Shown in pieces: positions 1 through 10,732 of a DNA stretch of 64,000 nucleotides. The notes beneath the pieces were generated by a model. The model did not search any database. It saw only the letters and a list, made by a program, of their open reading frames with translations, and was not told the DNA's origin. The stretch lies in NCBI GenBank assembly GCA_037176725.1, contig JAZBRS010000026.1, forward strand, positions 101,787,501-101,851,500, read 5' to 3'. How positions within the stretch are numbered: the first letter of the stretch is position 1; every line of letters begins with the position of its first letter. Origin of the DNA: Posidonia oceanica (Eukaryota > Streptophyta > Magnoliopsida > Alismatales > Posidoniaceae). A program made the position numbers and the translations under genes.

Positions 1-830
1 ACCCTTACCTCCTCAGGTTCCCCTGCCTTGCCACCTTTGATGGTCCTACCTAGCCCGTCTTTGCCTGCCTTAGAGTCCTTTGTGTTCCCTGTAGCCTTTG
101 ACTCCACCGCCCTGGCAGCCCTAGCTCAGCAGGTCCGATCCATCTCCCGGCTAGCTCAAGAAATGCAGGCCCTAGCTCAGGCCATGCAGAGCCAGTTATC
201 CGCTCTTGCACCCTCTGCCCCTGCACCATCGGCACATTTTCTGGTCGTGCCCCCTAGCCGCCTGCACTCCCTACTCCTCAGGAGTCGCAGCCAGGAGGGA
301 AGCGCGCCCAACGCCGGCTTTCTAACTTCACTCCCTTGGGCAAGTCGCTTGGTTCCTTTTTCCCCAAGGTTGTTCATCTCTTGACGCTGCCCGAGATTCG
401 TCCACCGTTGGATCCACTCCCAGTGTGGTATCGAGTTCATTTGTTCTGCAGTTTCCATTGAGCCCCGGGGCACTCGACTGGTCACTGCCACACTTTGCGG
501 GACGCCGTCCAGTGCCTCGTTAACCAAGGGATTCTTCGCGTCGGCGTGTAGGAGGCAGACACCTCCGCCAACACCGACATCTTTTGGTCTGCCTAGCCAT
601 TCCTCACCCAAATTTGCAAGCTTCGAGGGTGCCGGGTCCTCGGGAGTCAATCGCAGCGCTCTTGACTTTACCTCTCCCCCGATGGATCCCTCTGGCCTCA
701 TCGGATTTGCCCAGCCCCTTTCGCTGTCCCATATCTTGAGCCTCCTGTTTTCTTGGGTTAGTCAGAATGGCCATGCCAGGATAAGAGAGCACGCGGCCAG
801 AGATGCCAGGGCAGCACCAGCGGCGTAGGA
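1..830 (+). pseudogene. gag remnant of an internally deleted Tat-like Ty3/Gypsy element
   Basis: An open stretch (28-384) encodes an Ala/Gln/Pro-rich segment that could be a gag N-terminal linker. From about 385 the translation resembles the C-terminal gag region of the larger element at 43900-44060. Both carry a Leu/Pro-rich 'PEIRPP'-like stretch, then Cys-x-Phe-His, Gly-His-Ser-Thr and Cys-x-Thr-Leu-Arg-Asp-Ala. The stretch is broken by stops. The gag core, protease, reverse transcriptase and integrase are all absent between here and the 3' LTR at 4581, so this is an internally deleted or non-autonomous copy. Its 5' end lies outside the window. The match to the second element is seen in the sequence; the lineage is inferred from that element. 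Confidence 0.6.
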
Positions 831-1009
831 GCGGGCCCAGTACCTCCCTCCTGAGGTTGCTGATAGATACGTCACTCTTACTCTCTTTTTTATTTCTTAC
901 TTTGTCTTTTCGTTTTGTCGTTTTGTTTTTGCATTTTCTCGTCTGTCAGAAAACCCATAAAAAATACAAAACACTTGAAAACTTAAAAAACATGCATTTC
1001 CCTTTTGCA

Positions 1010-1260
1010 CACTGGGCTGGCAGCCCTAATTGTTTGGTTGACACCCGTTAAAATGTCATACCGGGCTGGCAGCCCTAACTTCCCGGTTGACGCCCGTCAC
1101 GTCGTCTACCCCCTTTTGCACACCGGGCTGGCAGCCCTAACTGCCCAGCGGTAGGTCCGTCAACCTATCAGCATGCACGTATCCCCTCTTGCATGTACAT
1201 TCCATCCTCCACACACTGGGCTGGCAGTCCTAACTGCCTGGCGATAGATCCGTCAACCTA
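1010..1260 (+). repeat. dispersed GGGCTGGCAGCCC hairpin repeat, cluster 1
   Basis: At least four copies of the pattern 'GGGCTGGCAGCCC-TAACT-GCCCGG' followed by a GACGCCCGT-like or GTCAACC-like end occur here. The core GGGCT-GGC-AGCCC is a perfect 5-bp stem with a 3-base loop. Spacing is irregular (about 55-80 bp), so the copies are dispersed rather than a clean tandem array. Confidence 0.85.
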
Positions 1261-2699
1261 TATTCTTGCACATATTTGCCACTTCTTGCACATATCTGCC
1301 ACTTCTTGCACATATTACTTCCTATCACCTCTGCATGTGCATATCATTTCCTACATCCTGGAAAACAAAAAAACACAAAAAAAAATAAATCAAAAAACAA
1401 AAACTACAAAAACATGCTTTCCCTTGCCATTGGTTTTGATTTTATGTTTTTCTGAAGAAGCAAAAACCATAAAAATCACAAAACCCACAAAGCCCAAAAA
1501 CATGTGTAAAATCTACAAAACACATAAACATTTGCATAATCCCAAAACCGGCTTCAGATAACAAGCAGCAGTACCGAGAGGGTGTCAAGCATCGATAATC
1601 TCAGGCAGAACTCACCCGAGCAGTGCCATCTCTTTGCATGTGGCCACCAAGTGAGACTGAGAGCAGAATAAAGCATCTCGCTGAGTTCAAAACTCCCAGA
1701 AGCGAGATCCACCTTATCAAGAGAGTCCACTAGACATGGAGATGACCAAAGCAGAGCAGGGCATAGCTAGAGGCTGCCTGTACACATTGTAGAGGCTGAA
1801 GGTGCACGCCAACTAGCCAAACTCTTAACGCCTCATCCGGGACCGCTACCCTAAGAGGGCGAAGACATGCATATCCAAAAGAATAGAGATCATGTGAGCA
1901 AAAAACATGATAATATGATATGCATGTTGGGCATTAAAGAAAAATGAAGACAGAAGTCGAAGAAAGAAGGTGCCCATGAGAGGAGTGACTCGGACAAGCA
2001 TTGAAGCCCCTTCCACTTTCAACTACAAACACTATATTGTCAACTGCACGGGAAACCTTATCTGGAGGACTTGGCCCCACCCTCCGAGCGCAGCAGCACG
2101 CGCCAATCCCTTGTGCAGACAACAACTACCTCCTTGGCAGGTTAGATGCAACTCCAGTCACTCATGAGGGGAAAATGAAATATCTACCCGAGAGCGTCAA
2201 AAGCGGTAGTCGGTCCCTGAGGAGTTAAGACGGAGGCTATGAAGCTACATCCAACGCTTCTTCTACCCACATACAGCCAAAGGCTATACTCTGCGAAGCT
2301 GAGGCCTCATCCTGAACTAAGAGTGAGAATGAGAGCCACTGACCACAACTCAGCATGGTGTTGCTCGAGGATCGAGTCCCCTGAGTCAGACAATGCAGAA
2401 GCATCCTCTCGGCATCAGCTGTTTTGAATCCTAAGCCACCAAAAACATGCATGCATAATAATCTACCTTCCTTTCTCCATGTTTTCGAAAATCGGAGTCA
2501 AGGACGAGTAGCTTTTGCCTAACCTCGCTTAGAGGCTCCGCGCTTTCAAGTTTTGGCCCCCCATCGCGTTGGGAGGTCTGTGATGACCGGCATGTCCTTC
2601 ATTTGTCACATCGTGATGCTACGAAGCATACCCACTCTGAGACCATTGCACACCCACCATGATGGGTCCCTGTTTTCTCCTCTGCATCATCGTGCATCC

Positions 2700-2960
2700 C
2701 TATGCACTGGGCTGGCAGCTCTAACTGTCCGGTTGACGTTGGTCAAAATGACTTTATCGGGCTGATAACCCTAACTATTCGATGATGAGTCCGTTAACTC
2801 ATCGCTGGGCTGGCAGTCCTAACTGCTCGGTTGACACCCGTTATTCTGTCTAGTTCTTTCATGTTTATCCGGGCTGGCAGCCCTAACTGCTCGGTCGACA
2901 CCCGTTAAAATGTTACCCCCGGGCTGGTAGCCCTAACTACTCGGCTCGCAAACTCGTTAG
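2700..2960 (+). repeat. dispersed GGGCTGGCAGCCC hairpin repeat, cluster 2
   Basis: Five further copies lie about 45-65 bp apart: GGGCTGGCAGCTC, GGGCTGATAACCC, GGGCTGGCAGTCC, GGGCTGGCAGCCC and GGGCTGGTAGCCC. Each is followed by TAACT and a CGGTTGAC or CGATGATG tail. The unit is the same as in cluster 1. Confidence 0.85.
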
Positions 2961-2979
2961 TTTTGTCTTCGCTTTGCAT

Positions 2980-3420
2980 TTCGATGCCAAGGGCGCTTCG
3001 GCTGTCCCCTAGTATCTCCATCGATACCAGGGGCATCTTTATTTTGGCCGTCCTCTGGTATCACATTTCCATCTGCATTCGGGCTGACATCCCCAACTGT
3101 TACGAGAGCGTCTACGGACCTCTGCCACGCCTTCGGGTATGGCATTCCCGTTGCACTCGTGGTTACAAGTCATCCCACTTGTCACCACCTTTCTTGCCTG
3201 ACAGACTCGCTGGCCTGTCACCACCTTCGATACCAAGGGCGCTTCGACTGCCCCCTGGTATCATTCCTGATACCAGGGGTATTTCTTTTTGCTGCCTTTT
3301 GGTATCCTCTCACCCCCATTGGGCTGACATCCCCAACTGTCACGGAAGCGTCTATGGACCTTTGCTGCACCTTCTCGTTCGGTATCCCCGCCCATTTCCA
3401 CTTTCATTCGGACTGATAGC
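2980..3420 (+). repeat. tandem duplication of about 240 bp
   Basis: Two diverged copies begin near 2980 and 3220. Both run through a GATACCAGGGG(T/C)AT stem-loop, a 'GGGCTGACATCCCCAACTGT' segment, a 'GCGTCTA(C/T)GGACCT' segment and a 'GGTAT' end. The divergence suggests an old duplication. It is noncoding as far as can be seen. Confidence 0.75.
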
Positions 3421-3605
3421 CCTAACTATCCGGTGATGAGTCCGTCAACTCCTCGTGGGCTGATGATCCCCAACTATCCAGTGATGAGTCCATTAACTCC
3501 TCGCGGGCTAATGATCCCCAACTATCTGGTGATGAGTCCGTCAACTCCTTGTGGGCTGATACTCCCCAACTATCCGACGATAGGTCCGTTAACTTGTCAC
3601 CCTTT
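3410..3605 (+). repeat. 48-bp tandem repeat, about four copies
   Basis: Copies of a 48-bp unit containing 'GATGAGTCCGT(C/T)AACTCCT' and 'GGGCTGATGATCCCCAACTA' follow one another with a few mismatches each. Because 48 is a multiple of 3, one frame stays open as a 16-residue repeat, which is a by-product rather than evidence of a protein. Confidence 0.85.
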
Positions 3606-3717
3606 CGTCATAGTGTAATAGCATTTTGTTGCATATCATGGCAAATCATTGCATATCATTATGTAGCTTCCTTGTGTTCTCAGTAGAGTCAGTCCTAGTG
3701 TTGCATTTCATCATCAT

Positions 3718-4165
3718 ATGGACATCGCGCGCCTAGGACTCGAACCCCTGGTTCACGTATTGCCTAAGGTAGCATCCTCGGCACCCACAATACTTTCGTA
3801 GCTTGCCGGTTTTGGATGATACTCGCAGTAGTGCGCGGCCCAGGATCGTTTTCTCGGTTTCGCGTGCCCGACGTCCCACTGTATATACATTGCATTTCAC
3901 TGCATAACATCCCATACATCGCATTCTTATTGCGCTGCTGCTGCTCCTCTGTAGTCATTACACCAATTTCCGCCTTCCGTTTCCCGGACATGGCATACTT
4001 AGGAAATCAAACCCCTGGTACGCGCATTGCTAAGAGGCATCCTTAGCAACGCAAAAACTTTCTACAGTTTTGCCTGCTTTGAATGACGCCTGCGGTAGTG
4101 CACAGCCCAGGATCGCTTCCTTGGCATTACGTGCCCGCCACCGCATGCACATCCACAACACCTTA
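3718..4165 (+). repeat. tandem duplication of about 268 bp
   Basis: The copy starting near 3720 and the copy starting near 3988 share the order: ACATxGC, 'AAACCCCTGGT', 'GCATCCT', a 'CTTTC' and 'TTTTG' stretch, 'GCxGTAGTGC', 'GCCCAGGATCG', and 'GTGCCCG'. They differ by many substitutions and small gaps, so the duplication is old. Confidence 0.75.
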
Positions 4166-4568
4166 CATTTGACAACAAGTCCGCGCTGAGGGTACTTTGG
4201 CCCAGCACACTTTCACCGTGCGGCTGCTTGGCCCGGTGAGCTTGTTTTTTTCCGCGCTAAAGCTACTTTGGCCCAGCGCACTTAAAATCGTCTGGCTTTC
4301 CCGAAGTATTGCTTGACGATGTTCCACCACACCACGTGCATGTGCCATCCTTTTTACCCCAGTGGAGTACAGTACAATGAGTGTTAGTGTAAGCATCACA
4401 TTAGTGTAAGCAATGCATCAACATCTTCATTGCGGCGACGAGTCATGACTTTCGGTGCATCCACCGAATAAGTGACTAACGTCCACAGTAATTTCGTGCT
4501 CCTGCCGGTGTCAGGAGGGGTGTATAATCTACCCTGAGCAGCGACCTCAGTCCTCTTGACCTCGCTCA

Positions 4569-4576
4569 GGGAGGGG
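4569..4576 (+). promoter_or_regulatory. polypurine tract next to the 3' LTR
   Basis: The purine run GGGAGGGG sits four bases before the LTR start at 4581 (TGTTGACACCCC). In LTR retroelements such a tract primes plus-strand DNA synthesis. It fixes the orientation of the element as plus and shows that 4581 begins a 3' LTR. Confidence 0.75.
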
Positions 4577-4791
4577 CAACTGTTGACACCCCATTTGACT
4601 GCTGGGAAGATTAGTGGATCCTCTCGGAAGTTCGTTCAGACCCTGGGATGGCTCTCTCTTTCTCAAACCCACCCTAAAACCTCGCCAAACCCCAAAACCT
4701 CCCAAAACCTTCACCCAAGCCCACCTAGACCTTAGTCCACACTTGACCAAGGCCAAAAAACCAAAAAAACAGCCTTCGACCTCCTGGGCTT

Positions 4792-7034
4792 GTTGGACGC
4801 GAGCATGGGCAGCGTCCTACGTTGGACTCACCCTGTGCCAGCGTCCAACGAGTCGGGAGTTGCAGTGGCAACTGCCACCTCTGGCTCACCGCTTCCGTCC
4901 TTCCTCCCGCCCATACCGCACTTACTAGCCGTCCTCTCACCCCACTACAGCCACCCGCTAGGTGCCAAGCCTACTTACTCCCTGCCACGACGTCCCTTCC
5001 TCCGCCGACGGGTCTTCCGCTCTCACCGCACCCACTGCCACCGCCCTTTGCGTCCTGCCACCACCGAGACTTTGGCCACCTCCGGACAAGCCATACTAAC
5101 TCGCCTGACATGCCTTGTGGCCTCCCCACTCACCACGACCCCTGCCATGCCCTGCCAAAGCCTCTGCCAAAGCCACTGCCATTTTCAGACGAACCCAACA
5201 AAACCAACACTTCACACCACAACACAGTTCACCACACCCAGTTGCGAGAGGATCCAGAGCTTGTGCGACCTAGAGCGATCTCCCACGACCACCCTCGAGC
5301 CTTCAGCCTTCACTCTCGAGCTTCCCTCGCGCCCAAAGAGCTCGCCGGAGTTCGCCCGCCACCTCCTTCCACAACGCTGGTGAGGAGTGCAAACACCCCC
5401 CTGCAGGCCACAACCAGGTAGGCTTTCTTCACCTCTAGCTTGTACATGCATGTGGTAGTATAGCTAGCTAGTTTTTATGTGTTTTAACACAGCACACACA
5501 CCCCCTCACCTTGGCTTTCCGGCCGCGAGGAGGAGGAGGTGGGTGGAGCAATCCACCCACCTATTTCTAACGCCGAGCACATGGACATGCTCGTCGTCAC
5601 TCACTCTTGCTTCCTAGCAAGTTAGCCTTGGGATTTTTGGCTACTTTGGCCATTGATCTTGGCCGGGAAACTTCCCGACCTGTTGGACGCACATGCTGGT
5701 GCGTCCAACGTTGGACGTGCCCTGAGGCAGCGTCCAACAACCCTGCAGGTCATTTATTTTATTTTGCTTCCAAGTTGCTATGCTTTAGTTGTATCTCTGT
5801 GAGATTACTTTACATGCTTTCTCTTATGCTTACAGATGCCATGGCATGTTTTATATCAAGTTTTGATCCTAGTTTGGATCTGTATCTCATGCTTCAGGTT
5901 ATTATGCTGTTTGCCTGTGTTGGACGCTGGAGCACACTGCGTCCAACGTTGGACGTTGGTGTATCCAGCGTCCTATTGTTCTGCTTACTTATACTTGCTG
6001 CCATGCTCGAGTGTTGCTTCCTTTTGAGTTGTATACTTGCTCCATGCATGCTTAGTTGTGTTTGGCCTCCATGGCAACTATGTTTAAGTTTGCAAGTTTC
6101 TTTCCAAGTTGCATGTTGGTTTACATGGGTTTTTGTTCCCTCATTTCCTTATACATGCTTCTTATAATGTTCTATATATAATACTTGCTGGATTTATGTT
6201 GCATGCCTTGGTTTACGCCGCTTTCCATAGCTTGCATGTATGTTTGAGTGGTTTTTGAGCCCAGTCCTTCCTTGCAGCTTGTTATGCTTCTTTCATGTGT
6301 TGGACGCAGGTACACTCTACGTCCTATGTTGGACGCAGATGTACCATGCGTCCTATGTTTCTGCTCAGCTGCTCTTGCTTAAATGCTTGCGTGATGTTGT
6401 TATCATCCATGCCTACTTAATCCATGCTTGCATGTTTGTTCTTAGCCTTCACAGCAACTGTTGTTAAGCTTTCATGGTTTTTTATCAGGGTTTTATGCAG
6501 GTTTCTCCATGCCTTTGCCTTCCTTTGTGTTGGACGGAGGTACTGTTGGCGTCCTACATTGGACGCAGGTGGTGCTTGCGTCCTACACACTGGCTGAGTT
6601 TCTTCTCATGCATGCTTTGCAGATGCTTTTCTTTTTGGATTTTTATATGATCCGTGTATGCATGCTTAACCCTAGCCCATTTACAGCAACTTAAATGTAT
6701 GCCTTGATGTTTCCTCTATTACTTCGCATGCTGTTTTGCTGTATGCCTGTCTGCACCTTGTTGGACGTAGAGTACTCCAACGTCTTGTGTTGGACGCTGT
6801 GTACTCTAGCGTCCAACACCCTGCAATGTTTAAATCCAGTTCATGCTTGCACCATGCCATTAAATCTTTCCGTTGGCTATTTACCTTGATTGCTTTGCAT
6901 GATATACATGTCTTCTACTGCCTTGTTGCATTTGCATCGCATCCATACATCTAGAATGCATGTTTTCCCAGACTGCATGGTTTCTGCTGTTTTCCATCTG
7001 TCTGTGTTGGACGCAGGTCATTGCTGCGTCCAAC
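4792..7034 (+). repeat. array of thirteen 28-29 bp GTTGGACGC/GCGTCCAAC hairpin units
   Basis: Units lie at 4792-4820, 4821-4849, 5682-5709, 5710-5738, 5919-5947, 5948-5976, 6299-6327, 6328-6356, 6529-6557, 6558-6586, 6760-6788, 6789-6817 and 7006-7034. Twelve are exactly 29 bp and one is 28 bp. Each starts with (G/A)TTGGAC and ends with GTCCAAC or GTCCTA(C/T), with one GTCTTGT, so the two ends can pair around a 10-11 base loop. Six sites are directly abutting pairs and the last is single. From the second site on, spacing is 237, 380, 230, 231 and 246 bp, so the pairs ride on a degenerate repeat of about 235 bp. Confidence 0.9.
6170..6183 (+). promoter_or_regulatory. possible LTR core promoter TATA box
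   Basis: The sequence TCTATATATAATAC lies about 1.6 kb into the LTR. It is the best TATA-like match seen in this LTR. No transcript start can be read from sequence alone. Confidence 0.25.
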
Positions 7035-7637
7035 ACTTACAGTTGGCTGTATTTTGTTTTAAGGTGCCAATTTTGTTTTAGCCGTCGCTTTCTGCATTTT
7101 ATTGCCTTCGACACGTGCCTTGACACCCATGCATGCTGCCGGACCCCTGTTTTTGGTTTTGTGCCTTGCATCGCCTGCTTTCCTGTGGTTTTCCATGTCA
7201 GTTTTCTTTCCCCTTTGCATGTCATATACTTGCATCGTGTGGTTTGCTTGGTTTATCGAATCCATCTTCTTTCCCCTTTGCTTGTTTTGCGCTCACATCG
7301 TGTGGTTTTATTTGGCTTTTTTGCCCTTATTTTCTTTCCCCTTTGCATGTCGTACTTGCATTGCGTGATTTTATCGACGTTTTGTTTTATCGCCTGCATG
7401 TGCATTAGGGCAGTGATGCTTACTGCTTGGAGTTCTCACGAACCAGGGTTCGCCCGGTTCGGAATACAGGCAGCGCTGCTGAGCACATAGGCTGCACGTT
7501 TAATTCCCTATGCATGGCATTTAGGTACTTAGGCATTAAAGCATTCATAGCATGGCATAGCACTTATCGCCCCCTGGGCGTACAGTTGAAGGCAATCATT
7601 GCCGAAATTCCTTCAAATGCGAGCGTTTAGCCAAGAA

Positions 7638-7702
7638 AGACCGATTCCTCGGGCGTGTCGGGGGTGTTTAACACCTTCCCCGCACGTAACAGGAGTCCTT
7701 AC
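7638..7702 (+). other. conserved block near the distal end of three Tat-like LTRs
   Basis: This block includes GACCGATTC, GTGTCGGGGGTG, TAACACCTTCCCC and CGTAACAGGAG(T/C)CCTT. It recurs at about 40384-40446 and, on the minus strand, at about 46793-46853. The centre GGGGTG(C/T)-TAACACC-TTCCCC can fold back on itself. It is the best conserved noncoding segment shared by the three LTRs. Confidence 0.8.
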
Positions 7703-7890
7703 GCTTTCTTTGGACCTGCAATGACCATTTTGCTCTCATCCTTGGCACGAGTCATACATTTTGCATAGCATTGCATTCATCTGCATGTATTCTATGCTTT
7801 CCTCAGTTTTCCTCGTCTTTCCGATAATAGACTAGGTGGCGACTCTATTTTTGTCTTATCTTTGCTTCCCTTCTTCGCGTCGCTCCATCC

Positions 7891-10732
7891 GTGAAGACCT
7901 CTCTCTTTCGGACCCCCTCCGGTTCGGATCTCCGGGATCAGGCATTCACAGTATATAGCTATGATGCATACTCTTCTGGGAAACATTGCCGATTGGCTTC
8001 GATGGGTACCTATTTGGGGAAAAATAAACAAGATCGGCTGTATAAATTTAAGAAATCCGTTGTGGAGGGCTGTAATCTTTGGCCGGAGGATGGGTTAGCA
8101 GGTGATTACTGCGAATCTTTGGACCCTTGTTGTTCCTCAATATCATATTTGGGGGCGTTTCTACCTCAGATACTGAATGAAACTTCTGGTGGTTCTAGGG
8201 TTTCTTCTCCTAAGTCTCTGAAGAGCGGCTCTGGATCACCCCGGGGTGATCCTGCCTGGGAGGCAAAAATTTCCCCATTATGGAGCTCCGAAGACCCTAT
8301 TATTTCTCATGGTTGGTACTTCTCGCCTGGCCGACAGCCTGCTAGCTCATCGGCTCTTTCGTCGATTGGTAGGCCGGCAAAGTTGGCTTCGTTGGAACGA
8401 TTTGGGCACAATTTTCAAGGGGGGCTCTGACAGAGCCAGTTGCAATGCTCCTTCAGTCGTTTCAAATTCTGTTGTGACCCACTTGTTTAACACATTTCAT
8501 TATTCGGAGTTTCATATTAGTTTAAAGCATTGTTATTGCAATCCTTTGGGTTTCTCTCTGGATTATGGTCGTAATTCGTTGATTACGAGGGTTAACAATC
8601 CAGACCCGGTGAACTGTGACGATTCGTGTTTTGTGGAGAATCGTGCGGTAGTATCTTCTGCATTTATTGTTGGGACAACTTTTTTTTCTCCCGCTAAAAA
8701 ACCTTACTGCCCGAGTCCCGAAATGTCAGACGGGTGCTGCCATACTTTAATGGCACCGATTTGGGAAGGATATCCTATTGACCTTCGCTCTGATCCTTTG
8801 GAATTCTGCCTCTCCCCCTCCAAGGATTATAACCTGGCAAATAGGATGTTGCCTTCTGGTTCTAGATTTTCTGTCTTAGCATCTCCGACAAATTTCTCTC
8901 TACCTCCTTCTCCATTGAGGTTCTCAGATAGATTTAAACCCCTTCCCCCTACCAGTGTGTGTTTTCCTTCTGATGAGGGGTGGCAGGTGGTAACACGAAA
9001 GCAAGAGAAGTCTCCTTTATTGCAGTTCTGCACTAGTTCTGATAGGTACTTTAAGTGTGGCCTTCGGGGTCACCTTAAGTCCCACTGTAAATTTAATGGC
9101 TTTTGTTTTCATTGCAAATCTCCTAACCATACAGTAGTGATTTGCAGATTTTTCTTTCAGCCTCTTGATACCTTAGTTATGGCTGGTCAGGCTCCACACC
9201 ATCTCGTTATTCTCCCCTCAACCAACGAATCATGTGACCAATTCCTGTTTTTTTCTTGTTGTGCTATTGTAACCCCGTTATCGTCACATGTGTCTAAGGA
9301 TGATCTAGAGGCCCATCTTTCCATTACCTGGCCCGACACCGTGGAATGAGAGATCTTTGATTTTGTCAAAGGAAAATTTCTTATAAAGGTCCCCTCTTAG
9401 CATGTTAGGGATGATGCTCTTAAATCTTTTGGATCCTCTTTGGTCTCTCTCCCGATGTCCTTTATGCCGTGGTCTCCTCACTCTAGCTCGGTCTTCACCC
9501 TACATGATGAGGGTTTCTGGATTCGCTTGGAAGGCGTTCCGCATCATCTCTGGAATGTAGATACCTTTCATAGGATATTAGGTGACTTTGTAGACCTTTT
9601 GGAAGTTGATCTGAGCCTAGAGAATGTTAAATTTTTAGGCTTTGCTAGGCTCAAAATCCAGCTTCACATGGGAAAGGATCTGCTGGATATCAAGTACTTT
9701 TCTTTCACACGACAAGTCTATCCGATCCGATTCTGTCGTAGCTGGGACCTTTGCCCTTCCTCCTCTTCTTCCTGGGGCAGCCCTCCTTTCTCTATGGGCT
9801 CTTCCTCCCACAAAGGAACTCGCAAGCCTCCGGGTAGATCTTATAAAAATAAAAAAAACTGGAAGGGGGCAGTGTTCACCGGGCTGTTAGCTCTGGGAAG
9901 AACGTCTGGACTCGGTCTTCGGGACAGGGTCATGGTTCTTTATAACTCTGGGAAACATTCTAATCCTTCCTTGTCCTCAATGTTGAACTCTGGGGGGCTT
10001 CTTCCTAAGCCGGCTTCTGTTAAAGTTGAACCTTCTTCCGGGATTCTGCCCCCATCTGTCTTCCTAGGGACCACCTTTGGCTATTCGGGCTTGACAAATC
10101 CTAGGGAACCTGCAGTCGTTATGAATACGGCTGCGGCCGTGGAGCCCTGAGCAAGTGTTAATCCCATCCCGGTCCCATCCTTCATCTTTCTTCCCAACCC
10201 TAACCAATCTACCTCAAGGGATAATTCTTTATCTGCTGCCATGACACAATTTGTGATTGCTGAGATCAAAGCTAGAAAGACAAACAAAGAAAAACTTAAA
10301 GCAGTGTTGGCGGTGATTGAGAGTATGGATGAGGATGAGTTGGGTGAAGTGGGATCCGTCCCCAGATCGGTTCAACTCCCCTCCCTGCAAGCAAATACAG
10401 GTACTGTTAGTGATACTCCTTCCTCTTCGGCTTCTTTGCTTAAGTTTCCCGAGTATCCCTCCATGAAGAACATCCCCCAGTGTCTCTCTGCCTCGGAGAC
10501 TGATTCTACGTCAGATGTTTTGGATCTGGCAAACTCTGTTCTAACTTGGGATTCTAATGATGATTTTTGTAATTTTTGTTCTAAAATTGGACTGTCTTTT
10601 AATTCTCGGGTAAAGGCTGGGAATTTTTTAAATCTTGTACGCTCCCAGCAATCTCTACCTCCCGTAAACTTAGATGACTTTTCTGATTGTATTGAGCTCC
10701 TTCAAGCTCTAAGGTTTTCTCCGATTGTTTAA
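7891..10732 (+). pseudogene. LINE-A ORF1 (zinc-knuckle nucleic-acid-binding protein), interrupted by stops
   Basis: From 8246 to 10732 one frame reads through with in-frame stops at 9347 (TGA), 9398 (TAG) and 10148 (TGA). A likely N-terminal part lies in another frame at 7891-8430, so a frameshift is probable near 8300-8430. No convincing ATG start was found. A Trp-Gln-Val-Val stretch precedes a CCHC-type knuckle at about 9048-9150 (Cys-Gly-Leu-x-Gly-His, then a second Cys/His cluster). Next comes the 'GFWIRLEGVPxHLW' region typical of the plant DUF4283-like ORF1 family, at about 9500-9560. The C-terminal 'DxxxxFCxKIGLSF' block (10560-10600) is shared with LINE-B. In L1 elements ORF1 proteins bind the element RNA. 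Confidence 0.8.

Larger units (their letters stand above)
831..4568 (+). other. 3' noncoding tail of the first Tat-like element, rich in short hairpin repeats
   Basis: This stretch lies between the gag remnant and the polypurine tract. No reading frame in it looks like a protein. It holds dispersed and tandem repeats, listed separately, built around GGGCTGGCAGCCC and related stems. It also holds A-rich stretches near 940-1000 and 1360-1530, and a unique-looking block at 1560-2540 in which no gene or known element was recognised. By position it corresponds to the post-integrase region of the second element (56835-61373). Confidence 0.6.
4581..7870 (+). mobile_element. 3' LTR of the first Tat-like Ty3/Gypsy element, truncated at its 3' end
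   Basis: The LTR starts with TGTTGACACCCC directly after a polypurine tract. Its distal part (about 7400-7860) aligns with the distal parts of the LTRs at 35911-40757 and 46433-52366. The three share the 'TGATGCTTACTGC', 'AGTTCTCACGA', 'GTGTCGGGGGTG-TAACACCTTCCCC' and 'GGTGGCGACTCT' blocks in the same order. The similarity fades near 7870, where LINE-A sequence begins, so the true LTR end is missing. The middle carries the thirteen-unit hairpin array. Ogre/Tat-group LTRs are known to be several kilobases long, which fits. The exact breakpoint is uncertain by some tens of bases. Confidence 0.85.

Noticed and set aside
3410..3605. Hammerhead ribozyme, suggested by repeated GATGAGTCCGT
   Set aside because: The GATGAGTCCGT part resembles the hammerhead core, but the required GAAA partner and the three-stem layout are not found in the unit.
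4790..5421. Two overlapping frames of about 200 codons at the start of the first LTR
   Set aside because: They are Pro/Thr/Ser/His-rich chance frames in C-rich LTR sequence; both frames are open together, as expected from composition.
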